This document shows, one piece after another, positions 43,012-51,074 of a stretch of DNA of 64,000 nucleotides. Both the position numbers and the translations under genes were made by a program. The notes under the pieces were generated by a model, which worked only from the letters and a program-made list of their open reading frames with translations, did not search any database and was not told where the DNA came from. The DNA is from Allomuricauda sp. TY007. Its GTDB lineage: Bacteria > Bacteroidota > Bacteroidia > Flavobacteriales > Flavobacteriaceae. Where the stretch lies: contig NZ_WUEG01000003.1 of NCBI RefSeq assembly GCF_010468565.1, positions 1 to 64,000 on the forward strand, written 5' to 3'. The stretch's first letter is position 1; every line of letters begins with the position of its first letter.

Positions 43012-43982
43012 TCAAAGTTGGAATCATAGGGGGTTCTGGGTATACGGGTGGTGAGCTAATCAGGCTCCTGCTCAACCATCCCAAAACCGAAATTGACTTT
43101 GTCTACAGCACCACAAGAGCGGGCAAACCCATTACTTCTGCCCATCAGGATTTGTTGGGGCAAACGGAATTAAAATTTTCTGGAGAGGTAAATCCGGATG
43201 TGGATGTGGTTTTCCTTTGTTTGGGACACGGAAATTCAACTTCATTCTTGAACGAGAACAAATTTTCAGTATCAACCAAAATCATAGACCTCAGCAACGA
43301 TTTCAGGTTACAGTCCGATGCTGTTTTTAATGGCCAACGATTTATTTATGGACTTCCCGAATTGAACAAGTCCGCCATTCAATCGGCGGAGGCCATTGCC
43401 AATCCCGGTTGTTTTGCCACCGCGATTCAATTGGCGTTGTTGCCTTTGGCAAAAGCAGGTTTGTTGAGTGATGATGTTCATATCAACGCCGTTACTGGAA
43501 GCACTGGAGCAGGTGTTGGATTATCTGCCACTTCTCATTTTAGCTGGAGGAACAACAATGTATCGTGGTACAAGCCTTTTACCCACCAACATTTGGGAGA
43601 AATAGGTGAAAGCTTGAATTCCTTCGGAAAGTCTGTGGGAAAATTGATGTTCTTGCCCAATCGTGGCAACTTTACCCGAGGAATCTTGGCAACGGCCTAC
43701 ACCAAATATAATGGCGCCTTGGAAGAAGCTCAACAGTTGTACAACGATTTTTACAAAGACGCTGCATTCACCCACATGTCGGATGAAGAACTGCATCTAA
43801 AACAAGTAGTGAACACCAACCAGTGCCACATCCATTTGCACAAGCATGATGATTTGCTTTTGATTACATCTGCCATCGATAATTTAATAAAAGGTGCATC
43901 GGGACAGGCAGTACAAAATATGAACCTAATGTTCGGTTTCCCCGAAACCGAAGGTCTGTTGTTGAAGGCAGGCGTATTTTAA
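43008..43982 (+). CDS. argC: N-acylglutamyl-phosphate reductase
   Basis: 324 residues. NADP-binding VGIIGGSGYTGGELIRLL, the active-site segment NPGCFATAIQLALLPL (Cys about residue 134) and VTGSTGAGVGLSATSHFSWRN. It reduces the N-acylglutamyl phosphate to the semialdehyde. The overlap with argG suggests translational coupling. Acyl specificity (acetyl or succinyl) cannot be read from this protein. Confidence 0.95.
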   Translation: MIKVGIIGGSGYTGGELIRLLLNHPKTEIDFVYSTTRAGKPITSAHQDLLGQTELKFSGEVNPDVDVVFLCLGHGNSTSFLNENKFSVSTKIIDLSNDFRLQSDAVFNGQRFIYGLPELNKSAIQSAEAIANPGCFATAIQLALLPLAKAGLLSDDVHINAVTGSTGAGVGLSATSHFSWRNNNVSWYKPFTHQHLGEIGESLNSFGKSVGKLMFLPNRGNFTRGILATAYTKYNGALEEAQQLYNDFYKDAAFTHMSDEELHLKQVVNTNQCHIHLHKHDDLLLITSAIDNLIKGASGQAVQNMNLMFGFPETEGLLLKAGVF

Positions 43983-43991
43983 AATTACGAG

Positions 43992-44078
43992 GTCGAGCTG
44001 TCACATCGAGCGGAGTCGAGATGCGAGACCACACGCAAAAATTTTGAAACATCTCTCGACTGCGCTCGAGATGACAAA
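43992..44078. repeat. REP-like palindrome between argC and proC
   Basis: TGTCACATCGAGCGGAGTCG (43999-44018) is the inverse of CGACTGCGCTCGAGATGACA (44058-44077) with a few mismatches. This TGTCA-n2-TCGAGCG-n-AGTCGAGA element is scattered over many flavobacterial genomes. It interrupts the operon by 110 bases. Confidence 0.65.
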
Positions 44079-44091
44079 AACTTAAGAAACC

Positions 44092-44886
44092 ATGAAAGTA
44101 GCCATCATAGGAGCAGGTAACTTGGGACTGGCCATTGCCAAAGGCATTTTGCACAGCAATGGAGCCACCACCATGTACCTAACCAAAAGAAACACCAAAC
44201 CCATTCAGGAGTTTGAGAAATATGGAAATGTAACCGTTACTTCCGACAATCAGGAAGCGGTCAAAAATTCGGACATCCTGATTTTTGCGGTACAGCCAGG
44301 TCATTTTGCGTCCATATTACAGGAGACCAAAGACCTATTGACCGAGAAACATGTGGTCATCAGTACCATTACTGGTTTCCGCATTCCTAAAATTGAAGAG
44401 ATTATAGGGGCGGACAAGTTTATCATCCGAAGTATGCCGAACACGGCCATTTCGGTAGGTAAATCCATGACCTGTATTTGCAGCAATGAACTCGGTAAAA
44501 AACGTGTGGATTTGGCCAAAGCGATTTTCAACAGAATGGGTCATACCATGGAAATCCCAGAAGAGCAAATGCAGGCTGCAACGGTTATTTGTGCGAGTGG
44601 AATTGCCTTTTGGATGCGATTGATTCGAGCCACGACCCAAGGAGCCATTCAATTGGGGTTTGATGCCAAAGAGGCCCAAGAACTGGCCATGCATACCTGC
44701 AACGGAGCCGCGAGTCTTTTGATTGAGTCCGGCAGCCATCCTGAAGAAGAAATTGACCGTGTGACCACACCAAAAGGATGCACCATTGAAGGTTTAAATG
44801 AAATGGAGCACCAAGGCTTGAGTTCATCATTGATCAGGGGAATTGTATCCTCGTTTGAAAAAATCAGTCAAATCAGAAAAGGATAA
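44092..44886 (+). CDS. proC: pyrroline-5-carboxylate reductase
   Basis: 264 residues. NAD(P)-binding VAIIGAGNLGLAIAKGIL at the N terminus and the C-terminal ProC signature around TTPKGCTIEGLNEMEHQGLSSSLIRGIV. It makes proline from pyrroline-5-carboxylate. Its presence in the arginine operon is common in Bacteroidetes and links proline and ornithine synthesis, which share glutamate semialdehyde chemistry. It ends 2 bases before argD. Confidence 0.92.
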   Translation: MKVAIIGAGNLGLAIAKGILHSNGATTMYLTKRNTKPIQEFEKYGNVTVTSDNQEAVKNSDILIFAVQPGHFASILQETKDLLTEKHVVISTITGFRIPKIEEIIGADKFIIRSMPNTAISVGKSMTCICSNELGKKRVDLAKAIFNRMGHTMEIPEEQMQAATVICASGIAFWMRLIRATTQGAIQLGFDAKEAQELAMHTCNGAASLLIESGSHPEEEIDRVTTPKGCTIEGLNEMEHQGLSSSLIRGIVSSFEKISQIRKG

Positions 44887-44888
44887 AA

Positions 44889-46016
44889 ATGAAATTATTT
44901 GACGTATACCCACTATATGATGTGACTCCCGTAAAGGCTAAGGGTATTGAAGTTTGGGATGACAAAGGGCAGAAATATTTGGATTTTTATGGTGGTCATG
45001 CCGTAATTTCCATTGGCCATACCCATCCTCATTATGTAAAGCGCATCAAGGAACAACTGGATGAAATGGCATTTTATAGCAATTCAGTTCAAAATCCACT
45101 TCAGCAGCAATTGGCCCAAAAACTTGGAGAGCTATCCGGCTGTGAAGATTATGACCTTTTTATGTGCAACTCAGGGGCGGAAGCTAATGAGAATGCATTG
45201 AAAATGGCCTCCTTTCATACAGGAAAATCCAAAGTAATCGCATTTACCAATAGCTTTCACGGAAGAACCTCTGCTGCGGTCGCCGCTACGGACAATCCCA
45301 GCATAAATGCACCCATCAACAAGCAGCAAGAGGTCACTTTCTTGCCATTGAACGATTTTGATGCCTTTGAAAAAGCTATTGAAAGTGATGCTCATTGTGC
45401 CGTAATCATAGAAGCTATACAAGGTGTAGGAGGATTGGATGAACCAACGACCGAGTTCTTTCAATTCATCGCCAACAAATGCAAAGAACACCATGTTGTG
45501 CTCATTGCCGACGAAGTGCAGTCGGGCTACGGACGTAGCGGTAAATTTTTTGCTTTTCAACATCACGGTATCGAACCTGACATTATTTCCATTGCGAAAG
45601 GAATGGGGAACGGTTTCCCCGTTGGTGGCATACTGATTCATGAAAAATTTAAACCATCGTACGGACTTTTGGGTACCACCTTTGGTGGCAACCATTTGGC
45701 TTGTGCTGCCAGTCTTGCAGTTTTAGAGGTTTTGGAAAGTGAAAACCTGATAGAAAATGCATCGGAACTCGGAGCCTATTTTAGGGAAAAAGCTGCTGAG
45801 ATACCAGAAATCAAAAAAGTAAAGGGGAGAGGATTAATGATTGGACTGGAGCTCGATTTTGAAGTTGCCGCCCTACGTAAAAAAATGATCGTGGAGCAGC
45901 ACATGTTCACCGGCAGCGCAAAGAACAAAAAGCTATTGCGGTTCTTACCTGCATTGAATATCACAAAAGAGCACATAGACCTATTTTTTGAAGCGCTGAA
46001 AAAAGCATTACAATGA
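44889..46016 (+). CDS. argD: N-acylornithine aminotransferase
   Basis: 375 residues of class III PLP aminotransferase: FYGGHAVISIGHTHPHYV, FMCNSGAEANENALKMA, SFHGRTSAAVAATD, IADEVQSGYGRSGKFFA, and the PLP-binding Lys in IISIAKGMGNGFPVGGILI. It converts N-acylglutamate semialdehyde to N-acylornithine. Overlaps the transcarbamylase gene by 4 bases. Confidence 0.94.
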   Translation: MKLFDVYPLYDVTPVKAKGIEVWDDKGQKYLDFYGGHAVISIGHTHPHYVKRIKEQLDEMAFYSNSVQNPLQQQLAQKLGELSGCEDYDLFMCNSGAEANENALKMASFHTGKSKVIAFTNSFHGRTSAAVAATDNPSINAPINKQQEVTFLPLNDFDAFEKAIESDAHCAVIIEAIQGVGGLDEPTTEFFQFIANKCKEHHVVLIADEVQSGYGRSGKFFAFQHHGIEPDIISIAKGMGNGFPVGGILIHEKFKPSYGLLGTTFGGNHLACAASLAVLEVLESENLIENASELGAYFREKAAEIPEIKKVKGRGLMIGLELDFEVAALRKKMIVEQHMFTGSAKNKKLLRFLPALNITKEHIDLFFEALKKALQ

Positions 46017-46951
46017 AGCATTATTTAACAGTTGACGATATAGAATCACTCCCCGATTGGGTAGATGAAGCAATAACCCTAAAAAAAGACCCCTATAAGT
46101 TTGAAGATTTGGGCAAACGGAAAACCATCTGCTTGTTGTTTTTCAACAATAGCCTCAGAACACGTTTGAGCACACAAAAAGCGGCCATGAATCTGGGAAT
46201 GGAAGTAATGATCATGAATTTTGGCAATGAAGGCTGGGCACTGGAATACGGGGATGGAACCGTAATGGATCAAGGCACTTCGGAACATATTAAGGAAGCT
46301 GCGCAAGTGGTGTCCCAATATTCAGATATTGTTGCCATTAGAGCGTTTGCGGGATTAAAGGATAAGGAGAAAGATGAGGCCGAAGAAGTCATTAACGGAT
46401 TTGCCAAATATGCCACAATTCCCGTGGTAAACATGGAAAGTTCGGTGGGTCACCCGCTTCAGGCATTGGCAGATGCCATAACTTTAAAGGAGAACGAAAC
46501 AAAAAAGAGGCCTAAAGTGGTGCTTTCTTGGGCTCCACATCCCAAGGCACTGCCTCATGCCGTGGCCAATTCATTTACCCAAATGATGATGAAGCAGGAT
46601 GCCGATTTTGTCATCACACATCCCGAAGGGTATGAACTAAATCCAGAGATAACCAAGGGGTGTACAATTGAGTATAATCAAGATGAAGCGTTGAAAGATG
46701 CCGATTTCGTCTACGTGAAAAACTGGAGCAGTTATTCCGATTATGGTAAAGTATTGAGCAAAGACACTAATTGGACGATTACAAAAGAAAAACTGGGAAA
46801 TGCAAAGTTTATGCACTGTCTTCCCGTTCGAAGAAATATGATCGTTGAGGATGCTGTTTTGGACAGTGAACAATCTTTGGTGGTAGAGCAAGCCAAAAAC
46901 AGGGTTTTTTCTGCACAAATCGTATTGAAAAAAATATTGGAAGACAAATGA
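46013..46951 (+). CDS. argF': N-succinylornithine carbamoyltransferase (ArgF'-type)
   Basis: 312 residues. Carbamoyl-phosphate motif SLRTRLSTQKAAMNLGMEV (S-x-R-T-R at 47-51), the ornithine-side segment HCLPVRRNMIVEDAV, HPLQALADAITL and WAPHPKALPHAV. These are the features of the AOTCase/SOTCase branch and not of plain OTCase. The residue that sets acetyl versus succinyl specificity (Glu92 in Xanthomonas AOTCase, Pro90 in Bacteroides SOTCase) is Ser90 here (TSEH). From memory of published mutants Ser favours succinylornithine, so I call SOTCase. Overlaps SDR gene by 4 bases. Confidence 0.9.
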   Translation: MKHYLTVDDIESLPDWVDEAITLKKDPYKFEDLGKRKTICLLFFNNSLRTRLSTQKAAMNLGMEVMIMNFGNEGWALEYGDGTVMDQGTSEHIKEAAQVVSQYSDIVAIRAFAGLKDKEKDEAEEVINGFAKYATIPVVNMESSVGHPLQALADAITLKENETKKRPKVVLSWAPHPKALPHAVANSFTQMMMKQDADFVITHPEGYELNPEITKGCTIEYNQDEALKDADFVYVKNWSSYSDYGKVLSKDTNWTITKEKLGNAKFMHCLPVRRNMIVEDAVLDSEQSLVVEQAKNRVFSAQIVLKKILEDK

Positions 46952-47694
46952 AACTAAAGGATAAGGTTTGTATAGTGACTGGTGCCACAAGCGGAATGGG
47001 GAAATCCATTGCCAAAGGACTTTCTGCCGAAGGAGCTAGGTTGGTACTTTCTGGTAGAAACCAAGAAAGAGGAAAGGCTTTGGAAGAAGAATTGGACAAT
47101 GCCGTATTCTTGGCAGGCGACATTACGGATCCATCCTATAACAAAAAATTGGTGGAAACGGCCTTGGAAGCCTACGGAAAACTGGATATCCTATCGTTGA
47201 ATGCGGGCATTCTCGGCATTGGAAATGTTGAGAATCTTTCCATTGATTTATGGCGCAATACCATCGATACCAATTTAAGTTCCATCTTTTATCTTTGTAA
47301 ATACGCCCTACCACACTTACAGAAACAACCGCAAGGCAATATCTTGATCAATGCATCGATTGCAGCTTTTAAGAGTTTTCCAAATCACCCTGCGTATTGT
47401 GCTTCCAAAGCTGCATCCGTAGCCTTGATGAAGCAAATAGCAGTCGATTATGCGCCTAAAATTAGAGTGAATGCTATTTGTCCCGGCCCTGTGGACACTC
47501 CCCTATTATGGGAGTCCGCCAAAGCTTTTGAGCAACCAGATACCGCTGTGGAAAATGCGAAAAGGACTACATTGTTAAAAAGGTTGGGCACGCCTGAAGA
47601 TATTACTAAACTTGTACTTTTTTTAGTATCTGATGATAGTTCATGGATTACGGGAACTACAGTTACCATAGATGGAGGGATTATAAATACATAG
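46948..47694 (+). CDS. short-chain dehydrogenase/reductase inserted in the arginine operon
   Basis: 248 residues. NAD(P)-binding VTGATSGMGKSIAKGL, NAGILGIGNVENLS, catalytic NASIAAFKSFPNHPAYCASKAA (Ser and YxxxK) and VNAICPGPVDTP. A classical SDR; substrate unknown. It overlaps the transcarbamylase by 4 bases and is 1 base from argB, so it is fully co-transcribed. No step of arginine synthesis needs an SDR, hence the position is odd. Confidence 0.88.
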   Translation: MKLKDKVCIVTGATSGMGKSIAKGLSAEGARLVLSGRNQERGKALEEELDNAVFLAGDITDPSYNKKLVETALEAYGKLDILSLNAGILGIGNVENLSIDLWRNTIDTNLSSIFYLCKYALPHLQKQPQGNILINASIAAFKSFPNHPAYCASKAASVALMKQIAVDYAPKIRVNAICPGPVDTPLLWESAKAFEQPDTAVENAKRTTLLKRLGTPEDITKLVLFLVSDDSSWITGTTVTIDGGIINT

Positions 47695-47695
47695 C

Positions 47696-48475
47696 ATGAA
47701 ACAAAAATTATCCGTAGTTAAAATAGGCGGCAACCTCATTGAAGATTCCGAAGGATGCAAGCGAGTATTGGATTTGTTCTCTAAATTGGACGGAAACAAA
47801 ATATTGGTCCACGGCGGAGGTAAAAAGGCCACGGAATTGGCCAATCAATTAGGTGTAGAATCCAAAATGGTAAATGGACGACGTATCACCAATTCCGAAA
47901 CCCTCGATATCGCCTTAATGGTCTACGGAGGACTGTACAGTAAGAAAATAGTAGCCAAATTACAGGCTTTGGGAACCGATGCCATTGGAATGAGCGGGGC
48001 AGATGCCAATGCGATACGTGCCCACAAAAGACCTAAAAAAAATGTTGATTTCGGTTATGTGGGCGATGTGGATATGGTAAACACTTATGGTATTTTCAAA
48101 TTGCTCCAAGCAGGTTTCACCCCTATTTTTTGTGCCCTTACCCACGATGGAAAAGGACAAATGTTGAATACCAACGCCGATACCATTGCGGCTGAATTGG
48201 CCATAGCCATGTCCGATCAATTTGAGACCACATTATATTATTGCTTCGAGAAAAAAGGAGTACTACAAGATGTTGGAGATGATAACTCAGTGATTCAGCA
48301 CATCGACTCCAAGGGCTATGATGAGCTTTTGGCGTACGGAATTATAGCGGACGGCATGCTTCCCAAAATGCACAACTGCTTTTATGCCCTACGCAACCAT
48401 GTTGCCAAAGTATGCGTGGGAAACACCAACATGCTCGAAGCAGATAATTCAGATTATACGACATTGACCTTATGA
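47696..48475 (+). CDS. argB: N-acylglutamate kinase
   Basis: 259 residues of the amino acid kinase family: VVKIGGNLIEDSEGCKRVLDL, LVHGGGKKATELANQLGVE, and NADTIAAELAIAMS. It phosphorylates N-acyl-glutamate with ATP. Starts 1 base after the SDR gene and overlaps the argE-like gene by 4 bases. Length and motifs are typical. Confidence 0.93.
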   Translation: MKQKLSVVKIGGNLIEDSEGCKRVLDLFSKLDGNKILVHGGGKKATELANQLGVESKMVNGRRITNSETLDIALMVYGGLYSKKIVAKLQALGTDAIGMSGADANAIRAHKRPKKNVDFGYVGDVDMVNTYGIFKLLQAGFTPIFCALTHDGKGQMLNTNADTIAAELAIAMSDQFETTLYYCFEKKGVLQDVGDDNSVIQHIDSKGYDELLAYGIIADGMLPKMHNCFYALRNHVAKVCVGNTNMLEADNSDYTTLTL

Positions 48476-49542
48476 AAATAACCCAAGACATATTAACCGA
48501 AAAAGCCATTGAACTGCTGAAAAAGCTCATCAGCACACCCTCTTTTTCAGGTGAAGAAGATAAAACAGGGGATGCCATTGAAGCTTTTCTGCAAAGTTTT
48601 GGTGTAAAAACCCAAAGGCAGCACAACAACATTTATGCTTTCAACAAATATTTTGATGAAAATAAACCAACTTTGCTGCTCAACTCGCACCATGATACCG
48701 TTAAACCGAACAGTGCTTATACCAAAGACCCGTTTGATGCCCATGTTGAGGACGGTAAACTCTATGGACTAGGCAGCAATGATGCAGGCGGATGTTTGGT
48801 ATCCTTATTGACCACATTTGTCCATTTTTATGCGAAAGAAGGTCTAAGTCATAACATCATTATGGCCGCTACGGGCGAGGAAGAGGATGCTGGAGAAAAA
48901 AGTATTAGAGCATTGCTCCCTATACTTCCAAAAATAGATGTGGCCATTGTGGGCGAACCCACTTTAATGGATTTGGCCATAGCCGAAAAAGGTTTAGTGG
49001 TCTTTGATGCCGTTGTGGAGGGAACCCCATCGCATGCGGCACATCCCAACGACAACAATGCCATATACAACACCATCGAAGTATTACAATGGCTCAAAGA
49101 TTATTCCTTTGATAAGGTTTCCGATGCTTTAGGGGAGGTAAAACTGACCACGACCCAAATCAATGCCGGGAACCAGCATAACGTGGTACCTGGCCATGTG
49201 GATTTGGTTATCGATGTACGTGTGAACGATTGTTACAGCAATCAAGAAATTGCAGATATCCTTCAAAAAGAGGCACCATGCAAAATGACACCTCGCTCGT
49301 TACGTTTAAATTCATCTTCCATTGACCCAAATCATGATTTGGTGAAAAGTGGATTGGCCCTTGGCCGAAAAACCTATGGTTCCCCTACCTTGTCCGATCA
49401 GGCCGCTCTAAGCTGTCAATCCGTAAAATTGGGACCTGGCGATAGTACACGCTCCCATTCTGCAAACGAATTTATTTTCGTGAAAGAAATAGAAGAAGGA
49501 ATAGATATTTACATCAAAACCCTAACGGGATTTTTACAATAA
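48472..49542 (+). CDS. argE: M20 deacylase, N-acetyl/succinyl-citrulline (ornithine) deacylase
   Basis: 356 residues of M20 peptidase type: LLNSHHDTVKP (zinc His and Asp), GLGSNDAGGCLVSLLT, ATGEEEDAGEKSIRALL (catalytic Glu pair), and the lid domain. In operons with an N-acylornithine transcarbamylase this enzyme frees citrulline from N-acylcitrulline before argG. It sits after argB in the same operon. The specific acyl group is inferred from the transcarbamylase and not from this sequence. Confidence 0.9.
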   Translation: MKITQDILTEKAIELLKKLISTPSFSGEEDKTGDAIEAFLQSFGVKTQRQHNNIYAFNKYFDENKPTLLLNSHHDTVKPNSAYTKDPFDAHVEDGKLYGLGSNDAGGCLVSLLTTFVHFYAKEGLSHNIIMAATGEEEDAGEKSIRALLPILPKIDVAIVGEPTLMDLAIAEKGLVVFDAVVEGTPSHAAHPNDNNAIYNTIEVLQWLKDYSFDKVSDALGEVKLTTTQINAGNQHNVVPGHVDLVIDVRVNDCYSNQEIADILQKEAPCKMTPRSLRLNSSSIDPNHDLVKSGLALGRKTYGSPTLSDQAALSCQSVKLGPGDSTRSHSANEFIFVKEIEEGIDIYIKTLTGFLQ

Positions 49543-49556
49543 ATCAAAAGAAATAT

Positions 49557-49622
49557 GGGCCCTGGACGTAGTTGAAGGGCAATACATATCGAAATCATAA
49601 GATTCCCGTTTTCACGGGAATG
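49557..49622. repeat. palindrome between argE and argH
   Basis: GATTCCCGTTTTCACGGGAATGAC (49598-49621; arms ATTCCCGT/ACGGGAAT) with imperfect flanks. A different repeat family from the two upstream in the operon. Confidence 0.5.
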
Positions 49623-49636
49623 ACAAAACTGAAATT

Positions 49637-50923
49637 ATGAAACTCTGGGACAAAGGATTCAGTACCGATAAAAAGATAGACCACTTTACCGTAGGCAACG
49701 ACCGCGAACTGGATTTGGTATTGGCAAAGTATGATGTGATTGCCTCTAAGGCTCACGCTAAAATGCTGGGCAAAGTAGGGTTGATTTCCGAAGATGAGGC
49801 CAAAGATCTTGTAAAAGCTTTGGATGTCATCGCCAAGGACATTCAAAAAGGAAAGTTTACTATCGAAGATGATTTTGAGGACATGCACTCCAAAATCGAA
49901 TTCATGTTGACGGAAAAATTGGGTGATACCGGTAAAAAAATCCATTCGGCCCGCTCCCGGAACGATCAAGTTTTGGTAGCCATGCAGTTGTACCTTAAAG
50001 ATGAGCTTACCGAAATCAAAAATCAGGTAAAGGCTCTTTTTGACTTGCTGATGAATCTTGCGGACAAACACAAAAATGTCTTGCTGCCTGGGTACACCCA
50101 TCTCCAGATTGCGATGCCTTCCTCTTTTGGATTGTGGTTTTCTGCCTATGCCGAGAGCTTGGTGGACGATATGTACTTTGTACAAGCAGCTTATAAAGTT
50201 GCTGACCAAAATCCCTTGGGAAGCGCAGCAGGTTACGGAAGCTCTTTCCCTATTGATAGAAGTTTCACAACAGAAGAAATGGAATTCGCTACCCAAAAAT
50301 ACAATGTGGTGGCCGCCCAAATGGGCCGTGGCAAGGTGGAAAAAGCAACAGCCTTTGGAATATCGAGCGTAGCCGCCACCCTATCTAAAATGGCCATGGA
50401 CATTTGCCTGTACATGAGCCAGAATTTTGATTTTATCTCCTTCCCCAATGAACTCACCACGGGAAGCAGCATTATGCCGCACAAGAAAAACCCAGATGTG
50501 TTTGAATTGATCAGGGGCAAGTGCAATAAGATTCAAGCGGTGCCCAACCAATTGATCATGATAATGAACAATTTGCCCAGTGGCTATCACAGGGACCTTC
50601 AATTGGTAAAAGAAGTGATTGTACCCGCTTTACAGGACATGCATGCCTGTTTGGAGATGATGACCTTCAGTCTAAAGGAAATCAAGGTAAACAAATCCAT
50701 TTTGGACGACCCCAAATATGATTACCTCTTTAGTGTGGACACCTTGAACGAACTTGTAAAAAGTGGTATACCTTTCCGCGATGCCTATAAAACTATGGGC
50801 AAGGCCATAGAAAATGGCAATTTTAAACCAAAACGCGACATTGACCATACCCATGAGGGCAGCTTGGGCAATTTATGTCTAGAGCAGATAAAAGAGAAAA
50901 TGGAGAAAGTCTTTAATTTTTAA
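49637..50923 (+). CDS. argH: argininosuccinate lyase
   Basis: 428 residues. KIHSARSRNDQVLVAMQLYL, GYTHLQIAMPSSFGLW, and the fumarase-superfamily signature GSSIMPHKKNPDVFELIR (catalytic Ser loop). It splits argininosuccinate to arginine and fumarate, the last step. The 3' end contains NFKPKRDIDHTHEGSLGNL, a segment of which occurs again as a decayed copy at 52571-52624. Codon use is ordinary. No terminator is seen directly after the stop. Confidence 0.96.
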   Translation: MKLWDKGFSTDKKIDHFTVGNDRELDLVLAKYDVIASKAHAKMLGKVGLISEDEAKDLVKALDVIAKDIQKGKFTIEDDFEDMHSKIEFMLTEKLGDTGKKIHSARSRNDQVLVAMQLYLKDELTEIKNQVKALFDLLMNLADKHKNVLLPGYTHLQIAMPSSFGLWFSAYAESLVDDMYFVQAAYKVADQNPLGSAAGYGSSFPIDRSFTTEEMEFATQKYNVVAAQMGRGKVEKATAFGISSVAATLSKMAMDICLYMSQNFDFISFPNELTTGSSIMPHKKNPDVFELIRGKCNKIQAVPNQLIMIMNNLPSGYHRDLQLVKEVIVPALQDMHACLEMMTFSLKEIKVNKSILDDPKYDYLFSVDTLNELVKSGIPFRDAYKTMGKAIENGNFKPKRDIDHTHEGSLGNLCLEQIKEKMEKVFNF

Positions 50924-50956
50924 AGTACAGCTTACTTTTTTAATCTTGGCTCAAAT

Positions 50957-50985
50957 CCGTCAATCCAAATGGGCCATTCGTCAAT
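50957..50985 (+). promoter_or_regulatory. candidate LytTR-family regulator site (two direct repeats, 21-base period)
   Basis: CCGTCAAT at 50957-50964 and TCGTCAAT at 50978-50985, with the core CCAAATGGGCCAT between. With the flanking T, TCCGTCAAT fits 8 of 9 LytTR half-site positions. The same layout, with near-identical sequence, is at 7214-7242; both precede genes for surface or secreted proteins. Confidence 0.55.
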
Positions 50986-51074
50986 TGGGCATCAATAATC
51001 TCATTGGTTTATAAGAACTTGGGGGTGCTTCGTGCATTATGTATGAAAATACTCCAAGATAAACCTAAAAAACC

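Noticed and set aside
46013..46951. Plain ornithine carbamoyltransferase (argF)
   Set aside because: The sequence has the AOTCase/SOTCase-type HCLPVRRN and surrounding motifs, and the operon has an M20 deacylase after it.
49595..50320. Long antisense open frame over argH
   Set aside because: It is the complement of a strongly conserved gene and has no recognisable protein features.
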